This document shows, piece by piece, positions 40,390 through 49,579 of a stretch of 64,000 nucleotides of DNA. Both the position numbers and the translations under genes were made by a program. Each line of letters starts with the position of its first letter. Positions within the stretch are counted from its first letter, which is position 1. Origin of the DNA: Izhakiella australiensis. GTDB lineage: Bacteria; Pseudomonadota; Gammaproteobacteria; Enterobacterales; Enterobacteriaceae. The notes beneath the pieces are model-generated. The model searched no databases. It was not told the origin of the DNA and was given only the letters and a program-made list of their open reading frames with translations. Where the stretch lies: positions 1-64,000 of the forward strand of contig NZ_MRUL01000023.1 in NCBI RefSeq assembly GCF_002006995.1. Direction: 5' to 3'.

Positions 40390-41148
40390 GTGCGCACTTT
40401 GAAACCATTAATGAAAAGCTCGCAGATTCCGCTGTATCAGCAGGTGGCGGAATGGATCCGAGAAAGTATTTATACCGGGGAGTTGGTAGAGGACGACCGC
40501 ATCCCTTCAGAATTTCAGATCATGGATATGCTGGAGGTGAGTCGCGGCACGGTTAAGAAAGCCGTGGCGCAGCTGGTTAAAGAGGGCATGCTGGTTCAGG
40601 TGCAGGGAAAAGGCACGTTCGTGAAGAAAGAAAACGTTGCCTATCCGCTGGGAGAAGGATTGCTTTCCTTTGCCGAGTCGCTTGAGAGTCAGAAGATACC
40701 TTTTACCACCCGCGTTATTACTTCAAGGATCGAAGCCGCCAATCGCTTTGTGGCGGAAAAATTACAGATAAAACCGGGGCAGGATATTCTCTATCTTGAG
40801 CGTCTGCGTTTTATTGACGATGAAAAAGTTATGCTGATCGAGCACCGTATTAATATTGAACTTTGCCCGGGTATTACAGAGATCGACTTTAATCAGGAAA
40901 ACCTTTTTCCTACGATCGAGCGATTATCTGAAAAGAAAATTAGATTTTCAGAAAGTCGTTATGCCGCACGTTTAATTGGTAATGAGCGTGGGCACTTTCT
41001 CGATATCAGCGAAGATGCACCTGTTTTGCATCTTGAGCAGCTGGTTTTTTTCTCGCGTGATATGCCGGTTGAGTTTGGCAATGTCTGGCTTAAAGGGAAT
41101 AAGTATTATCTCGGCACTATTTTACAGCGCAGAGAATCGGGCGAATAA
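40390..41148 (+). CDS. GntR/HutC-family regulator of the PTS operon
   Basis: A 252-residue repressor. The winged helix spans about residues 15-80 (RIPSEFQIMDMLEVSRGTVKKAVAQL) and is followed by a UTRA ligand domain (about 95-245). The GTG at 40390 is the likely start, eight bases after an AGGA site; an internal Met precedes KSSQIPLYQQ. It heads the operon for the galactitol-like PTS, kinase, aldolase and HPr, with ten bases to the IIA start region. A palindromic operator candidate lies just upstream, suggesting autoregulation. UTRA repressors of sugar operons usually bind a phosphorylated sugar. Confidence 0.9.
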   Translation: MRTLKPLMKSSQIPLYQQVAEWIRESIYTGELVEDDRIPSEFQIMDMLEVSRGTVKKAVAQLVKEGMLVQVQGKGTFVKKENVAYPLGEGLLSFAESLESQKIPFTTRVITSRIEAANRFVAEKLQIKPGQDILYLERLRFIDDEKVMLIEHRINIELCPGITEIDFNQENLFPTIERLSEKKIRFSESRYAARLIGNERGHFLDISEDAPVLHLEQLVFFSRDMPVEFGNVWLKGNKYYLGTILQRRESGE

Positions 41149-41160
41149 ACGAGGTCTATG

Positions 41161-41634
41161 ATGCAGGATATAGAGTTTAAAAAAGAATATATTCAGCGCT
41201 TGCCAGCAGGGTCAGATTCAGAGTCATTAATTCATCGACTGGCAGCGCCGCTTATTGCTAATGGCTGCGTGGTAGACGATTTTGCCAGCCATGTTCTGGC
41301 GCGCGAGAAAACGTTTCCGACGGGCCTGCCTACCAGGCCGGTCGGGGTGGCAATCCCACATACCGACCATCGGCATGTACATCGAAACGCTTTCGCGCTG
41401 GGCATTCTGCCTGAGCCGGTAGTTTTTGCTGATATGGGCGGCGAGCCGGAGCCGGTTGCGGTACGTATTATCTTCCTGCTGGCGCTGGGGGAAAGTAATA
41501 AGCAGCTTAACGTACTGGGCTGGATTATGGAGATGATTCAGGATGGCGATTATTTGCAGTCGCTGCTGACAATGGACGAAAAGACGATTTATCAGTCTAT
41601 ATCTGAAAAAATGAACGAGCGAGGTGAGTTATGA
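41161..41634 (+). CDS. PTS sugar transporter subunit IIA (galactitol/fructose type)
   Basis: A 157-residue EIIA type-2 domain protein that passes phosphate from HPr to IIB. The phosphorylated histidine is His67 in VGVAIPHTDHRHV. An ATG at 41158 also exists, but the one at 41161 has the better spacing to GAGG. Its stop overlaps the IIB start (ATGA), so the subunits are translationally coupled. Similar in layout to GatA. Confidence 0.92.
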   Translation: MQDIEFKKEYIQRLPAGSDSESLIHRLAAPLIANGCVVDDFASHVLAREKTFPTGLPTRPVGVAIPHTDHRHVHRNAFALGILPEPVVFADMGGEPEPVAVRIIFLLALGESNKQLNVLGWIMEMIQDGDYLQSLLTMDEKTIYQSISEKMNERGEL

Positions 41635-41915
41635 GTCAGACTATATTGTTCGTGTGTGCTACCGGAATCGCCACCTCAACGGCGGTGACTGAAAAGGTAA
41701 TGGAGTATTGTAAGGAACAGGGGCTGAACGTTAATTACTCCCAAACTAATGTTGCTTCTTTGCCCGGAAATACTGACGGTATAGCGCTGGTGGTTTCAAC
41801 GACCAAAGTTCCTTATGAACTTGACGTGCCGGTTGTAAACGGTTTGCCAATTATTACCGGGGTGGGTGAAGAGCAGGTTCTGGAAAATATCGTTTCTATT
41901 CTTAAAAGAAAATAA
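41631..41915 (+). CDS. PTS sugar transporter subunit IIB (GatB-like)
   Basis: A 94-residue protein. The phosphocysteine is Cys9 in ILFVCATGIATSTAV, the standard galactitol-type IIB loop. It transfers phosphate to the sugar bound by IIC. It overlaps IIA by four bases and is followed after 77 bases by IIC. Confidence 0.93.
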   Translation: MSQTILFVCATGIATSTAVTEKVMEYCKEQGLNVNYSQTNVASLPGNTDGIALVVSTTKVPYELDVPVVNGLPIITGVGEEQVLENIVSILKRK

Positions 41916-41992
41916 AAATAAATTAACCTTTTCCGATTAATAATTTCGGGCGCTGACGCCAGGATTCGTTACGTCTGAACAAGGGGTTTGCC

Positions 41993-43351
41993 ATGAATGA
42001 GATAGCTCATACCCTCTATACCGTAGTGCAATATATTTTAGGCTTTGGCCCGACGGTATTATTACCGCTGGTGCTGTTTATTCTGGCGCTGTGTTTTAAG
42101 GTTAAGCCGGCCAAAGCGCTGCGTTCATCGTTGACCGTCGGTATCGGATTTGTCGGTATATACGCCATTTTCGATATTTTGACCAGCAACGTCGGGCCGG
42201 CAGCGCAGGCAATGGTTGAACGAACCGGTATCAACCTGCCGGTGGTTGATCTTGGCTGGCCGCCGCTGTCAGCCATCACCTGGGGGTCGCCGATCGCGCC
42301 CTTTGTCATTCCACTTACCATTCTTATTAACGTGGCGCTGCTGGCGTTTAATAAAACCCGCACCGTTGATGTTGATATGTGGAATTACTGGCATTTTGCC
42401 CTGGCGGGAACGCTGGTTTATTACAGCACCGGCAGCTTTATTTTTGGTCTGCTGGCTGCGGCGGTTGCCGCTATCGTGGTGCTGAAACTGGCCGACTGGT
42501 CTGCGCCGCTGGTGCAAAAATATTTTGGCCTGGAGGGAATTTCTCTGCCCACGCTTTCCTCGGTGGTGTTCTTCCCGTTTGGTTTGCTGGTGGACAAGAT
42601 TATCGAACATATCCCCGGTCTGAACCGCATTAACATCAACCCGGAAACCGTTCAGAAGAAACTGGGCATTTTTGGCGAGCCGATGATGGTAGGGACCATT
42701 CTTGGCGTATTGCTGGGGTTAATTGCCGGCTATGACTTCAAGCATATACTGCTGCTGGGCATCAGCATAGGTGGGGTGATGTTTATTCTGCCGCGTATGG
42801 TTCGCATTCTGATGGAAGGGCTGCTGCCGCTGTCAGAGGCCATTAAGAAATACCTTAACGCCAAATATCCGGGACGCGATGATCTCTACATTGGTCTGGA
42901 TATTGCCGTCGCGGTGGGCAACCCGGCCATTATCTCTACGGCGCTGCTGCTGACGCCGATATCGGTGTTCATTGCCTTCGTTCTGCCCGGGAATCAGGTA
43001 TTGCCGCTGGGCGATCTGGCGAACCTTGCGGTGATGGCTTCAATGATTACGCTGGCCAGCCGCGGCAATATTTTCCGGACGGTCATCGCCGCCATTCCGG
43101 TGATCGTCGCCGATCTGTGGATTGCCACCAGAATCGCGCCTTTTATTACCAATATGGCGAAAGACGTTAACTTCAAGTTTGCCGAAGGCTCCAGCGGACA
43201 GGTCTCCAGCTTCCTCGACGGTGGCAATCCTTTCCGGTTCTGGCTGCTGGAAATTTTTAACGGCAACCTGATTGCCATCGGTCTGATACCGGTCATCGGT
43301 CTGGTTTTATATGGCATCTTCCGCCTGACCAGGAGAACGCTGTATGCCTGA
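41993..43351 (+). CDS. PTS sugar transporter subunit IIC (GatC-like)
   Basis: A 452-residue integral membrane permease with about 10-12 hydrophobic segments, of the galactitol (Gat) family. Typical stretches include GFGPTVLLPLVLFILAL near the start and EAIKKYLNAKYPGRDDLYIGLDIAVAVGNPA in the middle. It forms the translocation channel where the sugar is phosphorylated. The sugar cannot be read from the permease alone. The 3' end overlaps the kinase gene by eight bases. Confidence 0.92.
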   Translation: MNEIAHTLYTVVQYILGFGPTVLLPLVLFILALCFKVKPAKALRSSLTVGIGFVGIYAIFDILTSNVGPAAQAMVERTGINLPVVDLGWPPLSAITWGSPIAPFVIPLTILINVALLAFNKTRTVDVDMWNYWHFALAGTLVYYSTGSFIFGLLAAAVAAIVVLKLADWSAPLVQKYFGLEGISLPTLSSVVFFPFGLLVDKIIEHIPGLNRININPETVQKKLGIFGEPMMVGTILGVLLGLIAGYDFKHILLLGISIGGVMFILPRMVRILMEGLLPLSEAIKKYLNAKYPGRDDLYIGLDIAVAVGNPAIISTALLLTPISVFIAFVLPGNQVLPLGDLANLAVMASMITLASRGNIFRTVIAAIPVIVADLWIATRIAPFITNMAKDVNFKFAEGSSGQVSSFLDGGNPFRFWLLEIFNGNLIAIGLIPVIGLVLYGIFRLTRRTLYA

Positions 43352-44834
43352 TTCCAGTGCGGCTATCGTCATTGATATGGGCACCACTAACTGCAAAGTG
43401 AGCTGCTTTTCCTGCCAGGATGCAACCCGGTTAGGCAGCATTAAGTTTGCTACGCCAAAGTGCTTTCCAACGCCAGGCGCAGTTGATTTTGATATTGAGC
43501 AGCTGTGGCAGGAGGTGATGGCGGCGATAGCCCGGCTGGCAGCGTCTTCTCCGCTGCCGGTGTCTTGTATCAGCATTGCCAGCTTCGGCGAGTCAGGCGT
43601 CTTTATTGATGATAACGATAAGATCCTAACGCCGATGCTGGCCTGGTATGACCGCCGTGGCGAAGAGTATCTGCCCGCCTTCAACGACGCGGAACGTGCG
43701 CGGCTGTATGCCATCAGCGGGCTGCCTTTGCACAGCAATTATTCAGCGTTCAAGATGCGCTGGCTGTTAGATAACTTTGCGCTGCGCGATCGTGATGATA
43801 TTCGCTGGCTGCACGCGCCGGAGGTGTTGCTGTGGCGCCTGACCGGCGAGAAAAAAACCGAGATGACGCTCGCCAGCCGCACGCTTTGTCTGGACTTACG
43901 TCAGGGGTGTTGGTCGCGCGAGGCGGCCGGGCTGTTCAACATTCCGATTGACGTTTTTGCACCGCTGCTGGCGCCGGGTGAGATTGCCGGCTGGCTGACG
44001 GATCAGATGCGCCGTCAGCTCGGCTTCGCGCATCCGGTTAGCGTCACGCTGGCCGGACACGATCACATGGTTGGCGCCCGCGCGCTGCGAATGAATCCCG
44101 GTGAAGTGATCAACTCGACCGGCACCAGCGAAGGCATATTGTTACTCAACGACCAGCCGCTGCTCAGCCCCCAGGCGCAAAAGGATAAGCTGGCAAACGG
44201 CCGCTATTCACAGCCCGACCGCTATACCCTGTTCGCTTCGCTGCCGGTCAGCGGCTTTGCGCTGGAGTGGATGAAAGGAACCTTTCGCTTTAGTGCAAAG
44301 GAAATTGCTGATGCGCTGGAGGAGAGCTACCAGCACTACCTTAGCGGCAGCTGGCAGATGGAGGAGATCCCGCTATTTATTCCCCATCTGCGCGGCTCCG
44401 GCTCGCCCTATAAAAGTCGCCATACCCGGGGCTTATTGTACGGATTGGCCGACACGCTGCCGGCAACGCAGCTGGTTGCCAGCGTGTCGCTGGGGCTGGC
44501 ACTGGAGTTCGCCCACTGCTTCGCCTGCTTTAGCGTTGCCAACCAGCAGCCGGTAAAAGTTATCGGCCCTGCCTGCGAGAACCCGCTGTGGTTACAGCTT
44601 AAAGCCGACCTGCTGGCGCGGCCGTTTGAGGCTATTGCCCTTGAGGAGGCCGTCTCAGTTGGCGCGCTGCTAACCGCCTGCCCTGAACTGACTCTGCCGA
44701 CGGCGGCGGCCGCACGCTATCAGCCTGACGAGAAGCGCAGCGCAGCGCTGCGTCGTTATCAGCAGCGCTGGCTGGCCTTTTATCGTTTCAAACTGCAGCA
44801 GGAAGGCGTGCTAGCCGAAGGGGCGCCGCCCTGA
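43344..44834 (+). CDS. FGGY-family carbohydrate kinase
   Basis: A 496-residue two-domain actin-fold kinase. The N-terminal phosphate loop is AIVIDMGTTNCKVSCF, the catalytic aspartate lies in LAGHDHMVGA, and NSTGTSEG forms the adenosine-binding region. FGGY kinases act on pentuloses, hexitols, glycerol and related sugars. Here it is embedded between a PTS permease and a bisphosphate aldolase with no dehydrogenase. The likely job is therefore a second phosphorylation of a PTS-made ketose phosphate. Start overlaps IIC by eight bases. Confidence 0.9.
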   Translation: MPDSSAAIVIDMGTTNCKVSCFSCQDATRLGSIKFATPKCFPTPGAVDFDIEQLWQEVMAAIARLAASSPLPVSCISIASFGESGVFIDDNDKILTPMLAWYDRRGEEYLPAFNDAERARLYAISGLPLHSNYSAFKMRWLLDNFALRDRDDIRWLHAPEVLLWRLTGEKKTEMTLASRTLCLDLRQGCWSREAAGLFNIPIDVFAPLLAPGEIAGWLTDQMRRQLGFAHPVSVTLAGHDHMVGARALRMNPGEVINSTGTSEGILLLNDQPLLSPQAQKDKLANGRYSQPDRYTLFASLPVSGFALEWMKGTFRFSAKEIADALEESYQHYLSGSWQMEEIPLFIPHLRGSGSPYKSRHTRGLLYGLADTLPATQLVASVSLGLALEFAHCFACFSVANQQPVKVIGPACENPLWLQLKADLLARPFEAIALEEAVSVGALLTACPELTLPTAAAARYQPDEKRSAALRRYQQRWLAFYRFKLQQEGVLAEGAPP

Positions 44835-44937
44835 TAACGCACCTGAATCTGCTGCGAATACGGTTGGCTATTTTCCGCATGGCTGGCCGCCATGCTACTT
44901 CACGCAGTTAACTGCAACTGACACAGAGGAAAAGTCC

Positions 44938-45798
44938 ATGCCCTTAGTTAATGGCAAAATCCTGCTCGATCGCATTCAGCATAAGCGCGTGCTGGCAGGT
45001 GCATTCAACACCACTAATCTGGAAACGACACTGTCGATCCTCAACGCGATTGAACGTTCAGGGTTACCCAATTTTATCCAGATTGCGCCGACCAATGCTC
45101 AGCTCTCCGGCTATGACTATATCTATGAAATGGTAAAACGCCATGCCGCGAAAATGGACGTTCCGGTCAGTTTGCATCTTGATCACGGTAAATCGCTGGA
45201 TGACGTTAAGCAGGCGGTACGCGCCGGCTTCACTTCGGTCATGATCGACGGCGCGGCGTTCTCCTATGAAGAGAACATTGCATTTACTCAGGAAGCGGTC
45301 GATTTTTGTAAATCCTTCGGGATTCCGGTTGAGGCGGAGCTGGGCGCTATTCTCGGCAAAGAGGACGATCACGTTAGCGAAGCCGATTGCAAAACCGAAC
45401 CGGAGAAAGTGCGGGCTTTTGTTGAACAAACCGGCTGCGACATGCTGGCGGTTTCCGTCGGCAACGTTCACGGGCTGGAGGATAAGCCACGCATTGATAT
45501 TCCGCTGCTGCAGCGTATCGCGGAGGTTTCTCCGGTGCCGCTGGTTATCCACGGCGGTTCCGGCATCGACGAAGCGACTCTGCGCAGCTTTGTGAACTAC
45601 AGGGTGGTTAAAGTGAACATCGCCAGCGACCTGCGCAAAGCCTTTATTACCTCGGTCGGTCAGGCCTGGGAGAACAATCGTAACGAAGCCAACCTCGCGC
45701 GCGTCATGAATAATGCCAAACGCGCGGTGGAGGACGATGTTTACAGTAAAATTCTGATGATGAATAAGGACCATCATCATCTTCGCCAGGTATCCTGA
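44938..45798 (+). CDS. Class II ketose-bisphosphate aldolase (GatY/KbaY-like)
   Basis: A 286-residue zinc aldolase, the length of GatY and KbaY (284-286), which cleave tagatose-1,6-bisphosphate to DHAP and glyceraldehyde-3-phosphate. The base and zinc ligands lie in SLHLDHGKSLDD, with EAELGAILGKEDD as the second metal loop and VIHGGSGI as the phosphate site. GatY and KbaY in E. coli need GatZ/KbaZ for full activity, and no such partner is here. A GAGGAAAAG site precedes the start. 103 bases separate it from the kinase. Confidence 0.9.
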   Translation: MPLVNGKILLDRIQHKRVLAGAFNTTNLETTLSILNAIERSGLPNFIQIAPTNAQLSGYDYIYEMVKRHAAKMDVPVSLHLDHGKSLDDVKQAVRAGFTSVMIDGAAFSYEENIAFTQEAVDFCKSFGIPVEAELGAILGKEDDHVSEADCKTEPEKVRAFVEQTGCDMLAVSVGNVHGLEDKPRIDIPLLQRIAEVSPVPLVIHGGSGIDEATLRSFVNYRVVKVNIASDLRKAFITSVGQAWENNRNEANLARVMNNAKRAVEDDVYSKILMMNKDHHHLRQVS

Positions 45799-45818
45799 GT
45801 AACGGCAGGCGCTGAATT

Positions 45819-46103
45819 ATGATTAGAGAAAAGGTTAGGGTGGTAAATAGCACCGGACTGCATGCCAGGCCGGCGGCGTCGCTGGCGAAGATCGTCAAGC
45901 AATATCAGTCGTCGCTGACGCTGGTTAATAATGACCGGACCATTCCCATCAAAGGTATGATGAGCATTCTGGGCGCGGGGGTGAAAGGCCATAGCGAAAT
46001 TGAGTTAATTTGCGAAGGTCCGGATGAAGCTGATTTCATCAAGGCGCTACGGACGGCCTTCGCCGATGGCTTTGGCGAGCGTGACCATGCGGGTCAGGAG
46101 TGA
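45819..46103 (+). CDS. Dedicated HPr-like phosphocarrier
   Basis: A 94-residue HPr-family protein. The phosphorylated His15 lies in STGLHARPAA. Position 46, the regulatory serine of classical HPr, is glycine here (IPIKGMMSILGAG). It ends the PTS operon, 20 bases after the aldolase. It probably supplies phosphate from enzyme I to this IIA, as pathway-specific HPr proteins do in other enteric PTS operons. Confidence 0.92.
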   Translation: MIREKVRVVNSTGLHARPAASLAKIVKQYQSSLTLVNNDRTIPIKGMMSILGAGVKGHSEIELICEGPDEADFIKALRTAFADGFGERDHAGQE

Positions 46104-46114
46104 AAAGAGGGTTG

Positions 46115-46149
46115 TAACCCGGAATGCTGGCGCCTGAGATTCCGGGTTA
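46115..46149. terminator. Hairpin between the PTS operon and the FCD regulator
   Basis: TAACCCGGAAT / ATTCCGGGTTA, 11-base perfect arms with a 13-base loop, between convergent genes. No strong T-run on either side, so it may act by structure in both directions. Confidence 0.6.
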
Positions 46150-46161
46150 TGTGTCCGACGG

Positions 46162-46854
46162 CTACGGCTGGCGGGCACCCTCTTTATTCTGATACATGCG
46201 CAGCAGGCCGTTCACGTGCCAGCCAAGCATGGCTTTCGCCTCGCTATCTTCGCCATTTCGAATCAGTTCAACCAGCTTCATATGATCCTGATGAGAACCT
46301 GACAGCTCGGCGGGCGTGCGGGCTAAGCGGTTAAGTAGCGAGCGAATGCGGTTAATAATATTGTGATAGGCGTCGATAAGATCCTGATTTTTACTGGTTT
46401 CAACCAGCGTGGTATGAAAAGCTGCATCGGCCTCATGGAAGGCGCGCGAATCGCTCTTCAGCGCCGCTTCCCCTTGCTCCAGCTTGCCGTCTAAGGCGAC
46501 AAGCAGGCCGCGTCGATCTTTTTGCAGGCAGATGCTTAATGCTCCGACCTCCAGTATTTCGCGCATTTTGCAGGTTTGTTCTAACTCCTGCTCGTTGAAC
46601 TGGAAAACAAAGGTGCCGCGCTGAGGGATAATTTGCACCAGGCGTTCAATCTCCAGCTTTTGCAGCGCCTCGCGAACCGGTGTGCGGCTGACATTGAGTT
46701 TATTGGCGACATCGTTTTCTGAAATCAGCGCGCCCAGCTCAATGACGCCGCTGACAATCAGTTCACGTATCTGTTCTGCTACCAGCAAATTCAGCGATTT
46801 CGGCCGTGAAATCTGCTTCATAGACCAGCCATCCGTGTGGCTTGCTTTTGCCAT
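46162..46854 (-). CDS. FadR-subfamily (FCD) GntR regulator
   Basis: A 230-residue regulator. The winged helix spans about 20-85 (ENDVANKLNVSRTPVREALQKLE). An all-helical FCD ligand domain follows (MREILEVGAL, HEADAAFHTTLV, HQDHMKLVELI, with the histidines that hold a metal). FCD regulators near acid-sugar genes usually respond to hexuronates or aldonates. The start has a CGGAG site. It lies downstream of, and in line with, the dehydratase and MFS genes it probably controls. Confidence 0.9.
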   Translation of the reverse strand: MAKASHTDGWSMKQISRPKSLNLLVAEQIRELIVSGVIELGALISENDVANKLNVSRTPVREALQKLEIERLVQIIPQRGTFVFQFNEQELEQTCKMREILEVGALSICLQKDRRGLLVALDGKLEQGEAALKSDSRAFHEADAAFHTTLVETSKNQDLIDAYHNIINRIRSLLNRLARTPAELSGSHQDHMKLVELIRNGEDSEAKAMLGWHVNGLLRMYQNKEGARQP

Positions 46855-46913
46855 AGCTTACTCCGTGCGCGGGATGAAAAAGTGTGGGGCGTGGACTCCC
46901 TTATCAGGAAAAA

Positions 46914-46943
46914 TACTTACATCCTTGCTTCTTACATTCAAGT
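46914..46943. promoter_or_regulatory. Operator-like repeat before the FCD regulator gene
   Basis: Reading the minus strand, AACTTGAATGTAAG is followed by a degenerate copy. The first half repeats the half-site found upstream of the MFS gene at 49580-49610, differing in one base. It lies 60-90 bases upstream of the regulator start. A further 11-base inverted repeat (TTTGTACCCGG / CCGGGTACAAA, 46947-46980) sits beside it. Confidence 0.5.
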
Positions 46944-47015
46944 TCTTTTGTACCCGGTCGCTGGCGCTGCCGGGTACAAAGCGAACCCCTTACTGAATTC
47001 TATCCAACCAAATCC

Positions 47016-48215
47016 CTAGCTGTCGGCAGCAAACAGCTCTCTCTGGTGGGCGATGCGATCTGTCGCTAACGCCATTCCCATGCCCGGCTGGTTGCTTAAA
47101 TGAATCACGCCGTTTTGCACGTCAACCGGCTGCTGAAGGAAATACTGATGGATGCTGTTCCATTTAACTAAATATTCCTGATAGGGGGTGTGAATGGGCG
47201 ACTGAGTGGCGGAGAAATGCGCCGTTGCCGCGCTTGAATGGCCGTGCGGAATGATTTGTAAGTCATGGGCGCTGGCATAAGCCGCTATTTTGAGCGTTTC
47301 TGACAGGCCGCCGCACCAGTAGATATCCGGCTGCACGACGTCCAGAACCTGGGCATCAAAAAAGCGCCTGAATCCCCAGCGGGTGTATTCATGTTCGCCG
47401 CCGGCAAGGGGAATGGTGATCTTTTGTTTAATGCGCCCGTGGCTTTCAATACGATCGGCCATTACGCACTCTTCCAGCCAGCGCGGGCGGAAATCTTTTA
47501 TTCTGTCGGCCAGCTCCAGGGTATAGGTGACGTCCATTGACTGCCAGCAGTCAAACATCAGATCGTAATCTTCGCCGACGGCGTTGCGCAGCGTTTCCAC
47601 CAGGCGAATATTTTCACGCAGCCCTTCGCGGCCGTTCATCGCGCCATGGCGGAAAAACCATTTCTGCCCCTGGTAGCCCAGCGCTTTATACTGCTGAGCG
47701 CGTTCATGTACCAAACCGTAATCGCGAACCGAAAAGCCCAGCATTGAAGCATAAGCCGGGATTTCATCGCGCGTCGGGCCGCCGAGCAGCCGATAGACCG
47801 GCTGGCTCATCCATTTGCCGCGCAGATCCCACAGCGCGCAGTCCACTGCGCTGATTGCCAGCATGGCATCGCCCTGACGGCCGTGAACCAGGGCGCGGTG
47901 CATCTGATCCCACAGTTTTTCGCTGGCCAGCGGATCGCGGCCAATCAGCAGCCGACGCAGGCTTGAGGCGACAATTGAAGCGACGGCAACCGGTATCGGA
48001 CCGGCCAGGCCGCTGATGCCCTCATCGCTGTCGATTTCTAAAAACACGGTCGAGATTTCAAAGCCGTCGGCATGTTGCGTTCCACCTTCAAAATCATCCA
48101 TCCAGCGATATTCAGGGTAGATATCCAGTGGCCTTGCCAGCCGGTCTTCCCAGATGGCGCTCAGGGTTGGCATGACGCCCTGAACCTGGCGTAAACGTAC
48201 TGCGGTGATCTTCAT
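47016..48215 (-). CDS. Enolase-superfamily acid-sugar dehydratase (mandelate racemase group)
   Basis: A 399-residue protein with an N-terminal capping domain (1-130) and a TIM barrel. The metal ligands are in LMFDCWQS, WLEECV and LAGGEHEY. The catalytic histidine lies in IIPHGHSS, a pattern shared with rhamnonate- and other aldonate-dehydratases. It should remove water from an aldonic acid to give a 2-keto-3-deoxy sugar acid. The exact substrate is unknown, and no aldolase or kinase is adjacent to finish the route. Overlaps the upstream MFS gene by four bases. Confidence 0.85.
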   Translation of the reverse strand: MKITAVRLRQVQGVMPTLSAIWEDRLARPLDIYPEYRWMDDFEGGTQHADGFEISTVFLEIDSDEGISGLAGPIPVAVASIVASSLRRLLIGRDPLASEKLWDQMHRALVHGRQGDAMLAISAVDCALWDLRGKWMSQPVYRLLGGPTRDEIPAYASMLGFSVRDYGLVHERAQQYKALGYQGQKWFFRHGAMNGREGLRENIRLVETLRNAVGEDYDLMFDCWQSMDVTYTLELADRIKDFRPRWLEECVMADRIESHGRIKQKITIPLAGGEHEYTRWGFRRFFDAQVLDVVQPDIYWCGGLSETLKIAAYASAHDLQIIPHGHSSAATAHFSATQSPIHTPYQEYLVKWNSIHQYFLQQPVDVQNGVIHLSNQPGMGMALATDRIAHQRELFAADS

Positions 48216-49540
48216 GGTTGTAATTCTCCTGACTGGTCCAGCTGCATCTGCTGTTTTTTCTGCGGCCAGAGGCGGTAAATCAGCGTAAGGATAAGGATGG
48301 AGAGCAGCGCCATTGCTGACAGCCAGTAAAGCCCGCCGTTGAAGCTGCCCGTTGTATCGTGAATTCTTCCGATAACGTAGGGATTAACAATGCTGGAAAG
48401 GTTGCCGAGCGCGTTGATCAGTGCAATCCCCCCCGCCGCCGCGGTGCCGGTGAGGAACTGCGTAGGCAAGCCCCAGAAAACCGGCATAGCGCCAAAAACG
48501 CCGATGGCGCTGCCGCAGAGAAAAAGCATTTTAATCAGCGGGTCGTTGAAAAAGGCGACGCCGATTAGCCCCACCATGGAAATAGTCAGCGCCAGATAAT
48601 TGGTTGCCAGGCGACCTTTTTGGCTATCTGCCCGTCGGCCGAGATAGATCATGCCGATAAGGCCAAACAGGTAGGGGATCATGGCAACAAAGCCGGTTTG
48701 CAGGTTGCTCAGGCCGGTCTCGCGCAGTAGTAACGGCAGGAAGGTGCTGATTGCACCGTTGAGGTTCGTCAGGCCATAGTAGGCCAGGGCAAACAGCAAA
48801 ACCTGCGGGTTTAAAAGCGCTTTTAACAGGCCATTTTTCCCGGAGGCTGGCGCGATTTGACGTTTCTCATCCTCAAGTTTATTGACTAGCCAGCGTTTTT
48901 CTTCCGCATTCAGGAACCTGGCTTGCTGTGGCGAACTGGGTAAAAGGAACGGAATGAGCAGCGCCAACACCAACGCGGGTATCGCCTCAATGATGTACAT
49001 TAGCTGCCAGCCGCGCATGCCCAGCCAGCCATCCAGTTCCAGTAACAGCGTGGAGAGCGGGGTGCCGACAACCAGAGCAATAGGAATGCCGGCCATAAAC
49101 ATGGAGATAACGCGTCCACGCCATGCCGCCGGGAACCAGAGCGTCAGATAAAATACGACGCCCGGGAAAAAGCCGGCTTCGGCGGCGCCAAGCAGTGCGC
49201 GCGCCACGTACAGGCTTTCTGCATTCCAGACCAGGGCATGGGCCCCAGAGATCAGGCCCCAGGTGAACATAATTCGCGCTATCCATAAGCGGGCGCCAAA
49301 CCGGGCCAGCGCCAGGTTTGAAGGTAATTCCAGCAGGACATAAGGCGCAAAAAATAGCCCCGCCGCCAGGCCGAAGGCGCTCAAGCTTAGCCCTAAATCC
49401 TGGTTCATTGTCAGTGCCGCCACGCCCATGTTGGAACGATCGATAACCGCGACGAAGTAGCAAAATATCAGCAGGGGTATCAGGCGCAGCGTGAGCTTGC
49501 GTATGACCTGTTTTTCAATGGAGCTATCAAGGGATTGCAT
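48212..49540 (-). CDS. MFS transporter, anion:cation symporter family
   Basis: A 442-residue permease with 12 predicted helices. The N-terminal RLIPLLIFCYFVAVIDRSNMGVA is the hallmark of the ACS family, whose members import organic anions such as hexuronates, galactarate or tartrate. It is the first gene of the dehydratase operon, and the pair suggests uptake of the same sugar acid. A CAGGAA site precedes the ATG. An inverted repeat lies 40-70 bases upstream. Confidence 0.9.
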   Translation of the reverse strand: MQSLDSSIEKQVIRKLTLRLIPLLIFCYFVAVIDRSNMGVAALTMNQDLGLSLSAFGLAAGLFFAPYVLLELPSNLALARFGARLWIARIMFTWGLISGAHALVWNAESLYVARALLGAAEAGFFPGVVFYLTLWFPAAWRGRVISMFMAGIPIALVVGTPLSTLLLELDGWLGMRGWQLMYIIEAIPALVLALLIPFLLPSSPQQARFLNAEEKRWLVNKLEDEKRQIAPASGKNGLLKALLNPQVLLFALAYYGLTNLNGAISTFLPLLLRETGLSNLQTGFVAMIPYLFGLIGMIYLGRRADSQKGRLATNYLALTISMVGLIGVAFFNDPLIKMLFLCGSAIGVFGAMPVFWGLPTQFLTGTAAAGGIALINALGNLSSIVNPYVIGRIHDTTGSFNGGLYWLSAMALLSILILTLIYRLWPQKKQQMQLDQSGELQP

Positions 49541-49579
49541 AGTGTGATTCCTGTAGCCAGGTGATTTTTAGTGGTTGCT

